Source: Chryseobacterium shigense (GTDB lineage Bacteria > Bacteroidota > Bacteroidia > Flavobacteriales > Weeksellaceae). From it: a stretch of 64,000 nucleotides of DNA. The DNA lies in NCBI RefSeq assembly GCF_014207845.1, contig NZ_JACHLC010000001.1, positions 124,001-188,000 on the forward strand. Direction: 5' to 3'. How positions within the stretch are numbered: position 1 is the first letter of the stretch; each line of letters starts with the position of its first letter. A program made the position numbers and the translations under genes. Positions 34,350 through 43,277 of the stretch are shown piece after piece. The notes beneath the pieces were generated by a model. It had not been told where the DNA came from, made no database searches, and was given only the letters and a program-made list of their open reading frames with translations.

Positions 34350-35675
34350 ATGCACGGAAACATTCTGATCATCGATGACGAGATCAAGCTCCTGAAACTA
34401 TTAGGAATGATTCTTTCCCAGGAAGATTTTAACGTAAAAGAAGCTTCAACAGCACGTTCTGCAATGACCATGCTCGAACAGCATGAATTTGATGTCGTTC
34501 TATGTGATATCCGCCTTCCTGATGCATTCGGGGTAGAGCTGGTACGATCTATCAAAACCAAATATCCACACCTCGAAATTATTCTGATGACCGCTTTCGG
34601 AAATATTACAGATGCGGTTCAGGCCATGAAAAACGGAGCTTATGATTACCTTGTGAAAGGAGATGATAATGAGAAAATTATTCCTTTGGTATATAAAGCA
34701 CTGGAAAAAGCAAAAGATAATCGTTCTAAAATTGGTCAAAAAACAGCCATATCAAAAGGATTCGGACAGATCATAGGAACTTCTCCATCCATCCTTCAGG
34801 CTAAAAAACTGGCTGAAAAAGTGGCCTTAACGGATGCTGCTGTTCTTCTGACCGGGGAAACCGGAACAGGAAAAGAGGTTTTTGCAAACGCCATTCATGA
34901 AGGTAGTGAAAGAAAGAAAAACAACTTTGTAGCGATCAACTGTTCAGCTTTTAGTAAAGAAATTCTGGAAAGTGAGCTTTTCGGGCATAAGCAGGGAGCT
35001 TTCACTGGTGCTGTAAAAGACAAAAAAGGTCTGATAGAGGAAGCCAACGGAGGAACTCTATTTTTAGATGAAATAGGAGAGATGCCTGTAGAATTGCAGG
35101 CGAAACTGCTTCGTGTCCTCGAAACCGGGGAATTTATAAAAATGGGGGAGACCAAAGTGTCCAGATCCAATTTCAGACTGATTGCAGCTACCAACCGGGA
35201 TCTTGAAGATGAAATTAAGCAGGGACATTTCCGTGAAGATCTTTATTTCAGGCTCAATGTTTTTGAAATTCATCTTCCACCGTTACGCGAAAGAAAAGAA
35301 GATCTGAAAATACTGGCCAAAAATTTCATAGATATTTTCTCTCAAAAACTGCATCTTTCTGGCGTTCAGGTAAATCCGGATTATTATAAAACCCTGGAAA
35401 AAAACGAATGGAAAGGAAATATCCGTGAGCTTAGAAACGCCGTGGAAAGAAGTCTTATTCTAATGGAAAATAATATTCTGGATGCTGAAAGTCTTCCACA
35501 CTATTCTGAAAAACAAATTCCAGAGAATGATTCCCTAAGTATAAGATCTCTGGAAAAAATACATATACAGAAAGTCCTTCAATATACAAAAGGCAATAAA
35601 GCCGAAGCCGCAAGATTACTTGAGATCGGGATTGCAACACTGTACCGCAAGCTTGAGGAGTATGGATTAAGGTAG
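34350..35675 (+). CDS. Sigma-54-dependent response regulator (NtrC type), likely partner of the Kdp sensor
   Basis: 441 residues: receiver domain (Asp53 in LCDIRLPD, Lys103) at 1-120; AAA+ domain at about 145-380 with GETGTGKE, the sigma-54-contact loop GAFTGA and FLDEIGEMP; C-terminal Fis-type helix-turn-helix (NKAEAARLLEIGIATLYRKLEEYGL). All catalytic and contact residues are present. It lies directly upstream of the kdp genes on the same strand, while no OmpR-type KdpE is found. It is therefore the probable regulator acting with the histidine kinase at 43278-44993, making kdp dependent on sigma-54. Confidence 0.9.
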   Translation: MHGNILIIDDEIKLLKLLGMILSQEDFNVKEASTARSAMTMLEQHEFDVVLCDIRLPDAFGVELVRSIKTKYPHLEIILMTAFGNITDAVQAMKNGAYDYLVKGDDNEKIIPLVYKALEKAKDNRSKIGQKTAISKGFGQIIGTSPSILQAKKLAEKVALTDAAVLLTGETGTGKEVFANAIHEGSERKKNNFVAINCSAFSKEILESELFGHKQGAFTGAVKDKKGLIEEANGGTLFLDEIGEMPVELQAKLLRVLETGEFIKMGETKVSRSNFRLIAATNRDLEDEIKQGHFREDLYFRLNVFEIHLPPLRERKEDLKILAKNFIDIFSQKLHLSGVQVNPDYYKTLEKNEWKGNIRELRNAVERSLILMENNILDAESLPHYSEKQIPENDSLSIRSLEKIHIQKVLQYTKGNKAEAARLLEIGIATLYRKLEEYGLR

Positions 35676-35779
35676 ATGAGTTTCGGGGTTACAGGATCGG
35701 GGCGTTTGAGAGTTTTTAGGTTAAACCCTTTAAGAATTTAGAGGTGTGAATCCAGAAATATTGAATAAACGCCAAACAT

Positions 35780-35808
35780 CTGGTGGCTGAGACCCTCGAA
35801 GCCACCAG
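35780..35808. repeat. Hairpin repeat in the gap 35676-36037
   Basis: CTGGTGGCT (35780-35788) and AGCCACCAG (35800-35808) form a 9-bp stem around GAGACCCTCGA. The preceding bases resemble the stretch near 26245. A dispersed intergenic repeat is likely. Confidence 0.55.
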
Positions 35809-35897
35809 CAATACATACAGAAAAGATCAGATAACCATCCTCAATTTATTCTAGTCCCTGTATATACAATTTTACTTCTTATCATTTCAATAAACGA

Positions 35898-35927
35898 GCC
35901 TATCAAAATGATAGGCTTTTGTGTTTT
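35898..35927 (+). terminator. Terminator between the NtrC-type regulator and the kdp genes
   Basis: GCCTATCA (35898-35905) pairs with TGATAGGC (35909-35916) around a short A loop, then TTTTGTGTTTTT. It separates the regulator transcript from the kdp operon, whose promoter must lie between here and 36038. Confidence 0.8.
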
Positions 35928-36037
35928 TATATAAATGTATTTAATTGGTTAATTTGTTGTATTTCATTTATTTAAGTGTTTTATTTTAAAAGTGGACTTT
36001 ATTTTGGCCTATAGGTTTTGAATAAAATATTTTAAAA

Positions 36038-36145
36038 ATGACAATTTCAAGAAAAACGTTCAAAAAACGTGAGCATGCAGGCTTCAGTCTGCTGATGGTA
36101 TCGTACGTACTGCTAACCCTATTAACCTTAATAATAACGATATGA
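36038..36145 (+). CDS. 35-residue membrane microprotein at the head of the kdp operon
   Basis: ATG at 36038 opens 35 codons (MTISRKTFKKREHAGFSLLM...), a basic cytoplasmic start followed by one hydrophobic helix (about 16-35). Its stop TGA overlaps the ATGATG that starts the next small ORF, a sign of coupled translation. I know no family for it. Given its position it may be an accessory or regulatory peptide of the potassium ATPase. Confidence 0.5.
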   Translation: MTISRKTFKKREHAGFSLLMVSYVLLTLLTLIITI

Positions 36146-36225
36146 TGCTGATAAGTTTGATCCTGCTTTTTGCAGTGATGTTCTGGCTTCTCTATAAATC
36201 CGTTGAATTTTTTGATAAAATATAA
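36142..36225 (+). CDS. 27-residue membrane microprotein, second in the kdp operon
   Basis: ATG at 36142 overlaps the previous stop codon by four bases. The product MMLISLILLFAVMFWLLYKS... is a single transmembrane helix with a short charged tail (VEFFDKI). It stops 3 bases before the KdpF ATG. It could be a second KdpF-like peptide; length and hydrophobicity fit, but no specific signature is visible. Confidence 0.5.
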   Translation: MMLISLILLFAVMFWLLYKSVEFFDKI

Positions 36226-36228
36226 AAT

Positions 36229-36306
36229 ATGTGGAGTTTATTTTTTCTTTCCATTCTGGCCTTTGTGTACATCTGCTATGTTTTGATAAAACCTGAAAAA
36301 TTTTAA
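36229..36306 (+). CDS. kdpF: Potassium-transporting ATPase small subunit KdpF
   Basis: 25 residues (MWSLFFLSILAFVYICYVLI then KPEKF): one transmembrane helix ending in the KPEKF motif, typical of KdpF, which stabilises the KdpABC complex by packing against KdpA and KdpB. It ends 6 bases before kdpA. It is too short for normal gene callers. Confidence 0.82.
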   Translation: MWSLFFLSILAFVYICYVLIKPEKF

Positions 36307-36312
36307 CCGGTC

Positions 36313-38007
36313 ATGAATACAGAAATTTTAGGCGTTATTGCCATGTTTGTAATAACATTAGTGATTGGGATATTCCTTGGAAAATACATTGCTAATGTGT
36401 ACGGGTACAAAAAGACCTTTTTAGATCCCGTTTTTGAACCTGTTGAAAAATTAATTTATAAAATATCCGGCATCAACCCGGCCCGTCAGATGATCTGGAA
36501 ACAGAATATGTATGCCATGCTGACGATCAATCTGGTTTGGTTCATTATAGGATTCCTGATTCTGCTGAACCAGTCGTGGCTTCCTCTGAATCCTGATGAG
36601 AATCCCAATATGTCACCTGATCTTGCCTTTAATACGGCTATTTCCTTTTTGGTAAACTGTAACCTTCAGCATTATTCGGGAGAAACAGGGGTAAGTTACT
36701 TAAGTCAGCTTTATTTGATGTTCCTTCAGTTTGTGACCGCAGCTACCGGAATGGCGGCAATGGCTGTCCTTTTCAAAGCTTTTAAAGATAAAACAACTAC
36801 AGAATTAGGAAATTTCTATGATTTCTTTACTAAATCTGTGATCAGGATATTAGTACCCATAAGTATTCTCGTTGCCCTGATTCTTTCAGCTAATGGAAGT
36901 CCAATGACTTTCGAGGGAAAAGATCATATTACCACTTTGGAAGGCCAAAAAACAGATGTTTCCAGAGGTCCTGTAGCTGCTTTTGTGGCCATCAAACATT
37001 TGGGAACCAATGGAGGAGGTTTCTTCGGAGCCAACTCGGCACACCCGCTTGAAAACCCGAATTATGCAACGAACATAACTGAGATGGTCACACAGATGAT
37101 TATTCCGTTTGCATTGGTTTTTGCGCTGGGGTTTTACCTGAAAAAAAGAAAACTGTCATGGGTAATTTTTACCGTAATGACAGTTGGTTTTCTGGCACTT
37201 GCCGTCCCGAATATTGTCAATGAAACCAATGGCAATCCCCTTATCACTCAGATGGGAGCTGACAGCAGTCTTGGGGCTATGGAAGGAAAAGAAATCCGTT
37301 TTGGAAGTGCATCTTCAGGATACTGGAGCATCGCAACGACAGTAATTTCAACGGGTTCTATCAATGCCATGCACGACAGCACCATGCCACTTTCAGGAAT
37401 GAACGAGTTGCTTGCGATGATGATCAACTGTTTTTATGGTGGCTGCGGTGTAGGAATTCTGAACTATTTCATCTTCATTATTCTTGCCGTATTCATCAGT
37501 GGTCTGATGGTAGGACGAACACCGGAATTTATGGGCAAAAAGATTGAGGCTAAAGAGATGAAGATCGCCATGATTGTAGCTTTGTTTCACCCATTCTTAA
37601 TACTTGTTGGAACCGCGTTAACTGCTTATTTGCCTGAATTCGGAGCAAAAACATTGAATAATCCCGGTTTCCACGGCTTCAGTGAAATGCTGTACGAATT
37701 TACATCCTCCTCAGCGAACAACGGTTCAGGATTTGAAGGGCTGGGCGATAATACTCCATGGTGGAATATCTCAACGGGAATCGTATTGCTGTTATCCAGA
37801 TTCATCCCAATCATCGGGCCTATAGCAATTGCAGGATTACTGGCGCAGAAAAAGTTCATTCCGGAAAGTTCAGGAACCCTGAAAACAGATACAGCCACTT
37901 TCGGCTTTATGACGCTGGCGGTAATCCTTCTTATCGCGGCTCTGTCCTTCTTCCCGGCACTTACATTGGGGCCTATTGCAGAACAGATACAGTATTTCTT
38001 TAAATAA
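36313..38007 (+). CDS. kdpA: Potassium-transporting ATPase subunit KdpA
   Basis: 564 residues, about ten transmembrane helices. Selectivity-filter-like loops are visible: FNTAISFLVNCNLQHYSGE, IKHLGTNGGGFFGANSAHP, FYGGCGVGILNY and FTSSSANNGSGFEG. KdpA is the potassium-selective channel-like subunit from which ions pass to the P-type ATPase KdpB. Normal length. It follows KdpF closely and is separated from kdpB by 167 bases with an inverted repeat. Confidence 0.96.
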   Translation: MNTEILGVIAMFVITLVIGIFLGKYIANVYGYKKTFLDPVFEPVEKLIYKISGINPARQMIWKQNMYAMLTINLVWFIIGFLILLNQSWLPLNPDENPNMSPDLAFNTAISFLVNCNLQHYSGETGVSYLSQLYLMFLQFVTAATGMAAMAVLFKAFKDKTTTELGNFYDFFTKSVIRILVPISILVALILSANGSPMTFEGKDHITTLEGQKTDVSRGPVAAFVAIKHLGTNGGGFFGANSAHPLENPNYATNITEMVTQMIIPFALVFALGFYLKKRKLSWVIFTVMTVGFLALAVPNIVNETNGNPLITQMGADSSLGAMEGKEIRFGSASSGYWSIATTVISTGSINAMHDSTMPLSGMNELLAMMINCFYGGCGVGILNYFIFIILAVFISGLMVGRTPEFMGKKIEAKEMKIAMIVALFHPFLILVGTALTAYLPEFGAKTLNNPGFHGFSEMLYEFTSSSANNGSGFEGLGDNTPWWNISTGIVLLLSRFIPIIGPIAIAGLLAQKKFIPESSGTLKTDTATFGFMTLAVILLIAALSFFPALTLGPIAEQIQYFFK

Positions 38008-38033
38008 ACATTAAAATTAAAATCAATAGTCAG

Positions 38034-38137
38034 CCATTAAGAAGATTGAATCAGGGAACCAGTCTAAAAATCTCATCGAAACATTCACCTGAAATATTAT
38101 CCATTTTCACCTCCTTAGTTTTAATCTGTCTTAATGG
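38034..38137 (+). repeat. Inverted repeat in the kdpA-kdpB spacer
   Basis: CCATTAAGAAGATT (38034-38047) is inverted at 38123-38137 (AATCTGTCTTAATGG) with a one-base bulge, spanning about 100 bases. A spacer of 167 bases is long for the inside of an operon whose other gaps are 6-11 bases. It may be an inserted repeat, or a structure that changes the kdpA to kdpB mRNA ratio. Confidence 0.55.
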
Positions 38138-38174
38138 TTACCGTTGATCTGTAATGATATAATTCTTTCAAAAA

Positions 38175-40214
38175 ATGAAAAATCAATCCCAGACATTGTT
38201 TCAAAAAGATTTGGTAAACGAAGCAATCAAACAGTCCTTCGTGAAACTGAATCCGAAAATCATGTTTAAAAATCCCGTAATGTTCCTGGTAGAGGTTGGA
38301 ACGGTTGTGATGCTCATGGTAAGCCTTTTCAGTCTTACAGGTGAAAAATCACAGGGGAGCTTTACGTATAACTTCACCGTATTCATCATATTATTTTTTA
38401 CTGTCCTGTTTGCCAATTTTGCTGAAGCCATTGCCGAAGCCAGAGGAAAAGCCCAGGCTGATACCCTCAGAAAAACACGTGAAGAAACACCAGCCAAAGT
38501 GGTTGCAGAGAACAAACCCGGATTTCAGGTAACAACCGTTCTGAAAAGGTCCGCCGAAATGAAGCTGGGGGATATCTTTCTGTGCGAAGCCGGAGATCAG
38601 ATCCCGATGGACGGAGAAATCATTGAAGGGCTTGCCACCATTGATGAATCTGCCATTACCGGAGAAAGTGCACCCGTGATCCGTGAAGCCGGAGGTGACA
38701 AAAGTTCTGTAACCGGAGGCACAAAAGTTCTGTCGGACAGGATCAAAGTAAAAGTGACCACCAAACCCGGAGAATCCTTTTTAGATAAGATGATTGCCCT
38801 TGTAGAAGGAGCTTCAAGGCAGAAAACACCTAACGAAATCGCATTAACCATACTTCTGGCAGGATTTACCCTGACCTTTATTATCGTCACACTCACTTTA
38901 AAACCTTTTGCAGACTATGCGCAGACTCCCATTACTATTGCGGCATTTATCTCACTTTTCGTTTGTTTGATTCCCACAACCATTGGAGGTCTGCTTTCTG
39001 CAATCGGAATTGCCGGAATGGACCGGGCGTTAAGAGCAAACGTAATCACCAAAAGTGGTAAAGCCGTGGAAACAGCCGGGGATATTGATGTGCTGTTGCT
39101 TGATAAAACAGGAACCATCACCATAGGGAACCGTAAAGCAACGGAATTTCATCCTGCAGACGGAATCAGGCTGCCGGATTTTATTAAAGCTTCTGCCTTA
39201 AGTTCAGTAGCAGATGAAACACCGGAAGGTAAATCAATTATAGAATTAAGTCAGTTAAAACTACAAGACCTTCTTGTTCCCAATCCCGTTTATATTGATT
39301 TTACCGCAGAAACAAGAACTTCAGGAATTGATTTTGAAGAGACAAGAATCAGAAAAGGAGCTTATGACACGATCAAAAAACTGACCGAAAAAGCCGGGAA
39401 TATCTTCCCGAAAGAAACCCAGGATGCCGTTACCAAAATTTCTGAAAACGGGGGAACTCCACTGGTTGTAAGCGTTAATGAAAAAGTATGGGGTGTAATC
39501 GAACTTCAGGATATCATTAAAACAGGAATCCAGGAACGTTTCCAGAGACTGAGAAAAATGGGGGTGAAAACCGTAATGGTAACCGGGGATAATCCTCTGA
39601 CTGCAAAATTCATAGCCGAAAAAGCAGGAGTAGACGATTTTATTGCCGAAGCCAAACCTGAGGATAAAATGAACTACATCAAAAAAGAGCAGCAGGAAGG
39701 AAAACTGGTTGCCATGATGGGTGACGGAACCAATGATGCTCCGGCGCTGGCCCAGGCCGATGTAGGTGTAGCGATGAACAGCGGAACACAGGCCGCCAAA
39801 GAAGCCGGGAACATGGTAGATCTGGACAACGACCCCACAAAGCTGATTGAAATTGTGGAAATCGGGAAACAATTATTAATGACCCGGGGAACACTGACGA
39901 CTTTCAGTATAGCGAATGATGTAGCCAAATATTTTGCCATTATTCCTGCATTGTTCATCACCTTTATTCCTTCACTTCAGAAGCTCAATATCATGAATCT
40001 CCACAGCCCGGAAACAGCCATATTATCAGCTGTTATATTCAATGCGGTGATTATCCCTTTCCTTATTCCGTTAGCCTTAAAAGGAGTTGCGTACAAGCCC
40101 ATCGGAGCCAGTGCATTATTAAGGAGAAACCTTCTGATTTATGGACTGGGAGGTGTTATTGTGCCGTTCATCGGTATAAAAATTATCGATTTACTGATCA
40201 GTTTATTCTATTAA
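38175..40214 (+). CDS. kdpB: Potassium-transporting P-type ATPase subunit KdpB
   Basis: 679 residues. P-type ATPase with the phosphorylation motif DKTGT (Asp310), the actuator motif DESAITGES near 157-165, and the hinge [18 protein letters not shown] (about 513-530). Seven transmembrane helices are arranged as in KdpB. It hydrolyses ATP to drive potassium through KdpA at very low external concentration. Normal length. kdpC follows after 10 bases. Confidence 0.97.
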   Translation: MKNQSQTLFQKDLVNEAIKQSFVKLNPKIMFKNPVMFLVEVGTVVMLMVSLFSLTGEKSQGSFTYNFTVFIILFFTVLFANFAEAIAEARGKAQADTLRKTREETPAKVVAENKPGFQVTTVLKRSAEMKLGDIFLCEAGDQIPMDGEIIEGLATIDESAITGESAPVIREAGGDKSSVTGGTKVLSDRIKVKVTTKPGESFLDKMIALVEGASRQKTPNEIALTILLAGFTLTFIIVTLTLKPFADYAQTPITIAAFISLFVCLIPTTIGGLLSAIGIAGMDRALRANVITKSGKAVETAGDIDVLLLDKTGTITIGNRKATEFHPADGIRLPDFIKASALSSVADETPEGKSIIELSQLKLQDLLVPNPVYIDFTAETRTSGIDFEETRIRKGAYDTIKKLTEKAGNIFPKETQDAVTKISENGGTPLVVSVNEKVWGVIELQDIIKTGIQERFQRLRKMGVKTVMVTGDNPLTAKFIAEKAGVDDFIAEAKPEDKMNYIKKEQQEGKLVAMMGDGTNDAPALAQADVGVAMNSGTQAAKEAGNMVDLDNDPTKLIEIVEIGKQLLMTRGTLTTFSIANDVAKYFAIIPALFITFIPSLQKLNIMNLHSPETAILSAVIFNAVIIPFLIPLALKGVAYKPIGASALLRRNLLIYGLGGVIVPFIGIKIIDLLISLFY

Positions 40215-40224
40215 AATTAAAAAA

Positions 40225-40782
40225 ATGAAAAATCATATTGTTGCAGCATTCAGACTGACTTTAGTAATGCTTGCTGTTGTTGGAATTTATCTTTTGATTG
40301 TATATGGAGGCTCAAAAATACTGCCTACAAAAGGAAATACAGAGATCATTACCTGGAACGGACAAAAATTCTACGCCAATATCGGACAGGAATTTAAGTC
40401 TGAAAAATATTTCCACGGACGCCCTTCATCCGTTAATTATAACGCCGCAGGAAGCGGGGGAAGCAACAAAGGGCCAAGTAATGAAGAATATCTGGATATT
40501 GTGCAGAAAAGAATAGACACCTTAAAAATAAATCATCCGGAAATGAACAATACAAAAGTTCCTGTAGAACTGGTAACGGCCAGTGGAAGCGGCCTTGATC
40601 CTGATATTTCTGAAGAAGGAGCAATGTACCAGGTAAAAAAAATTGCAGAAGTAAGAAATCTTTCTGAAGAAAAAGTAAGAAATTTGCTTAAAAATCAGAC
40701 AGAGAAACCGTTTTTAGGACTTTTAGGGCCTTCAAAAGTAAATGTGCTGAAGCTTAATATGGCTTTGGACCAATTAAAATAA
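40225..40782 (+). CDS. kdpC: Potassium-transporting ATPase subunit KdpC
   Basis: 185 residues: one N-terminal transmembrane helix (about 8-27) and a periplasmic domain with the family features FHGRPSSVNYNAAGSGGSN, VTASGSGLDPDIS and the tail LLGPSKVNVLKLNMALD. KdpC assists assembly and ATP use of KdpFABC. Normal length; the next gene starts 11 bases later. Confidence 0.96.
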   Translation: MKNHIVAAFRLTLVMLAVVGIYLLIVYGGSKILPTKGNTEIITWNGQKFYANIGQEFKSEKYFHGRPSSVNYNAAGSGGSNKGPSNEEYLDIVQKRIDTLKINHPEMNNTKVPVELVTASGSGLDPDISEEGAMYQVKKIAEVRNLSEEKVRNLLKNQTEKPFLGLLGPSKVNVLKLNMALDQLK

Positions 40783-40793
40783 TAAAAATTACC

Positions 40794-41882
40794 GTGAAAA
40801 AAAATATCATTATCAGTGCAGTATTATTCGGAGTATTTTTCCCGAAAGCACAATTATCAGACTCATTAAAAACAGGAAATAAAGTGACATTTTCTGCCTA
40901 TGCAGAACTTTTTTATACGTATGATTTTAATGAGCCTGCCAATCATCTCCGTCAGAACTTTTTATATTCCTACAACAGGCATAATGAGCTCAATCTGAAT
41001 TTAGGATTGGTAAAAGCGAATTACCAGAGTGAAAACCTCCGCGCCAATATTGCTTTAATGGCCGGAACTTATGCACAGGACAATATGGCTGCCGAACAGG
41101 AAGCATTACGTTATGTAAATGAGGCTAATGTAGGAATCAAAATTTCAAAAACCGGAAATTTATGGATTGATGCCGGAATTATGCCTTCCCACATCGGTTG
41201 GGAAAGCGCTATAGGAAAAGACAATATTAACCTGACCAGAAGCTTTGCCGCTGAAAATTCTCCTTATTTTGAAACCGGGGCAAAAATCTCATATACATCA
41301 GACAGCGGAAAATGGTTTTTAAGCGGATTGGTGCTAAACGGCTGGCAGCGGATTGCAAAACCGGAAGGAAACCAAAGTATCTCCTTCGGGCATCAGGTGA
41401 CTTATAAGCCAACAGAAAAGATAACCCTGAACAGCAGCTCATTCATCGGAAATGATAAATCAAAAGAGGAAAAAAGAATGCGCTATTTCCATGATCTTTA
41501 CGGAAGTTTTCAGTTAACAGACCAATTTTCCGCTTTGCTGGGTTTTGATATCGGAGCAGAACAGAAAACAAAAGGAAGCAGCAGTTATAATATCTGGTAC
41601 ACTCCAAATATATTAATGAAATACCAGATTGACAACAAATGGGCCCTGGCAGGAAGATTGGAATATTATAACGATAAAAATAGCGTAATCATCAGTACCG
41701 AAACTCCAAACGGTTTCCAGACCTTCGGCTATTCCCTGAATGTAGATTATGCAATTCTGAAGAACGTAATTTTCCGTACAGAAGCCAGAGGATTTACTTC
41801 CAAAGATGCCATTTTTGTGAAAAATGATGAAATGAAACAAGGAAACTTCTTTATCATAACAAGCTTGGCCGTCTGGTTTTAG
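40794..41882 (+). CDS. Outer-membrane beta-barrel porin in the kdp operon
   Basis: 362 residues from a GTG start 11 bases after kdpC. Signal peptide about 1-20 (ending FFPKAQ). The rest alternates hydrophobic and polar residues in beta strands (for example KVTFSAYAELFYTYDFN, and the final FFIITSLAVWF with terminal aromatic residue), as in Bacteroidota outer-membrane porins often placed with kdp. It probably lets potassium or counter-ions cross the outer membrane. The start at a GTG is the only one that keeps the signal peptide. Confidence 0.8.
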   Translation: MKKNIIISAVLFGVFFPKAQLSDSLKTGNKVTFSAYAELFYTYDFNEPANHLRQNFLYSYNRHNELNLNLGLVKANYQSENLRANIALMAGTYAQDNMAAEQEALRYVNEANVGIKISKTGNLWIDAGIMPSHIGWESAIGKDNINLTRSFAAENSPYFETGAKISYTSDSGKWFLSGLVLNGWQRIAKPEGNQSISFGHQVTYKPTEKITLNSSSFIGNDKSKEEKRMRYFHDLYGSFQLTDQFSALLGFDIGAEQKTKGSSSYNIWYTPNILMKYQIDNKWALAGRLEYYNDKNSVIISTETPNGFQTFGYSLNVDYAILKNVIFRTEARGFTSKDAIFVKNDEMKQGNFFIITSLAVWF

Positions 41883-42034
41883 AAGCCGGAAAAATTAGTA
41901 TATAATTAACCACAAAAGTCACAAAAGTTTTTTAGTGCTTAAGTTATTTAAAGTTCAGTAATTTGTGGGTAGGAAGTTCATAAAAGATCAATGATTTTTC
42001 TTCTGACTAATGACAATTACTGAACCGGAGAATT

Positions 42035-42075
42035 CCCCTCCTGTGGAGGGGTGTCAAAAATTCAAAGAATTTTTG
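42035..42075. repeat. Double-hairpin intergenic repeat before kdpD
   Basis: CCCCTCC/GGAGGGG (42035-42041 with 42045-42051) is followed at once by CAAAAATTC/GAATTTTTG (42055-42063 with 42067-42075). The wording resembles dispersed repeats I remember from Chryseobacterium and Flavobacterium intergenic regions. The gap 41883-42162 has no gene. Confidence 0.6.
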
Positions 42076-42162
42076 ACGGGGTGGTCTTATAAAGAACACC
42101 TGAAATAACCGAAAACAAAACTTTTGTACTTTTCAATTAAAAAATAGTAAAGAGAAAAATCC

Positions 42163-43272
42163 ATGTCATCAGCAAAACATTTTTTAGAACTGATCCAGAA
42201 ATCCCGGAAAGGAAAATTCAAGATCTATATCGGGATGAGCGCAGGTGTGGGGAAAACTTTCCGTATGCTTCAGGAGGCGCAGTCCCTTCTGCGGAACGGC
42301 ATTGATGTAAAGATCGGTTATATTGAAACCCATGGCCGGGAAGAAACGGTAGCTCTTACCCGCGGGATTCCTGAAATACCGAGGAGATCGGTTTTTTATA
42401 AAGGTAAAAGTCTTGAAGAAATGGACCTTCAGGCCATTATCAACAGTCATCCCGAAGTTGTGCTGGTGGATGAACTGGCCCATACCAATGTAGAAGGTTC
42501 GAAAAACAAAAAAAGATGGCAGGATGTGCTGGAAATCCTTGATAATGGAATCAATGTGATCAGTGCGATGAATATCCAGCATATTGAAAGCCTGAATGAA
42601 GAAGTCAAAAATATCACAGGAATAGAAGTGTCAGAACGGGTTCCTGATAAAATTTTAAGCCTTGCTGATGAGGTAGTCAATATAGACCTCACCGCTGATG
42701 AACTGCTGACCCGTCTGAAAGAAGGAAAAATCTACAAAAAAGAAAAGATCCAGACGGCACTTACCAATTTTTTTCAGAGCGGGCATATCCTGCAGCTCCG
42801 GGAACTTGCTTTGAAGGAAGTGGCTGCCCATGTGGAAAGAAAAGTGGAAACCGAGATCAAGACCGAAAATTTTAAGCCTATAAAATTCCTGGCGTGTATT
42901 AGCAGTAACGAAAAGATTGCTAAAAACATTATCAGGAAAACAGCCCGTCTGGCGAGCTATTATAACAGCCCGTGGACGGTTATTTATGTTCAGAAACCCT
43001 CCGAAAATCCCGAAAAAATTGCCCTGGACAAACAGCGATATTTGATTAATAATTTTAATTTAGCACAGGAATTGGGAGCAAAGGTGATCCGGATAAAAGA
43101 AACCAGTGTCCATAAAGGAATTCTGGACTATGTGATCGCTCATAATATCACAACGGTCTGCATCGGGAAACCCCATGCACAGCTCTGGCAGCGCCTTTCC
43201 GGCTACAGTTGGATTTATACACTGATGAACAGGCTCAATGAAAGGCAGATAGATATTATTATTTTATCTTAG
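42163..43272 (+). CDS. kdpD: Stand-alone KdpD sensor domain (no kinase)
   Basis: 369 residues covering only the N-terminal half of classical KdpD: the KdpD domain (about 17-225) with Walker A GMSAGVGKTFRM, IETHGREET and the DELAHTNVEGSKNKKRWQDV motif, then a universal-stress-protein-like domain (about 245-369) ending CIGKPHAQLWQRL. The transmembrane and kinase parts of E. coli KdpD (about 890 residues) are absent and replaced by the separate kinase gene 5 bases downstream. It probably senses cytosolic potassium or ATP and controls that kinase. Confidence 0.92.
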   Translation: MSSAKHFLELIQKSRKGKFKIYIGMSAGVGKTFRMLQEAQSLLRNGIDVKIGYIETHGREETVALTRGIPEIPRRSVFYKGKSLEEMDLQAIINSHPEVVLVDELAHTNVEGSKNKKRWQDVLEILDNGINVISAMNIQHIESLNEEVKNITGIEVSERVPDKILSLADEVVNIDLTADELLTRLKEGKIYKKEKIQTALTNFFQSGHILQLRELALKEVAAHVERKVETEIKTENFKPIKFLACISSNEKIAKNIIRKTARLASYYNSPWTVIYVQKPSENPEKIALDKQRYLINNFNLAQELGAKVIRIKETSVHKGILDYVIAHNITTVCIGKPHAQLWQRLSGYSWIYTLMNRLNERQIDIIILS

Positions 43273-43277
43273 AAGTA

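Noticed and set aside
35928..36037. Sigma-54 (-24/-12) promoter before the kdp microproteins
   Set aside because: TTGGCC near 36003 has the GG part but no GC at the required distance; I could not support a site by eye.
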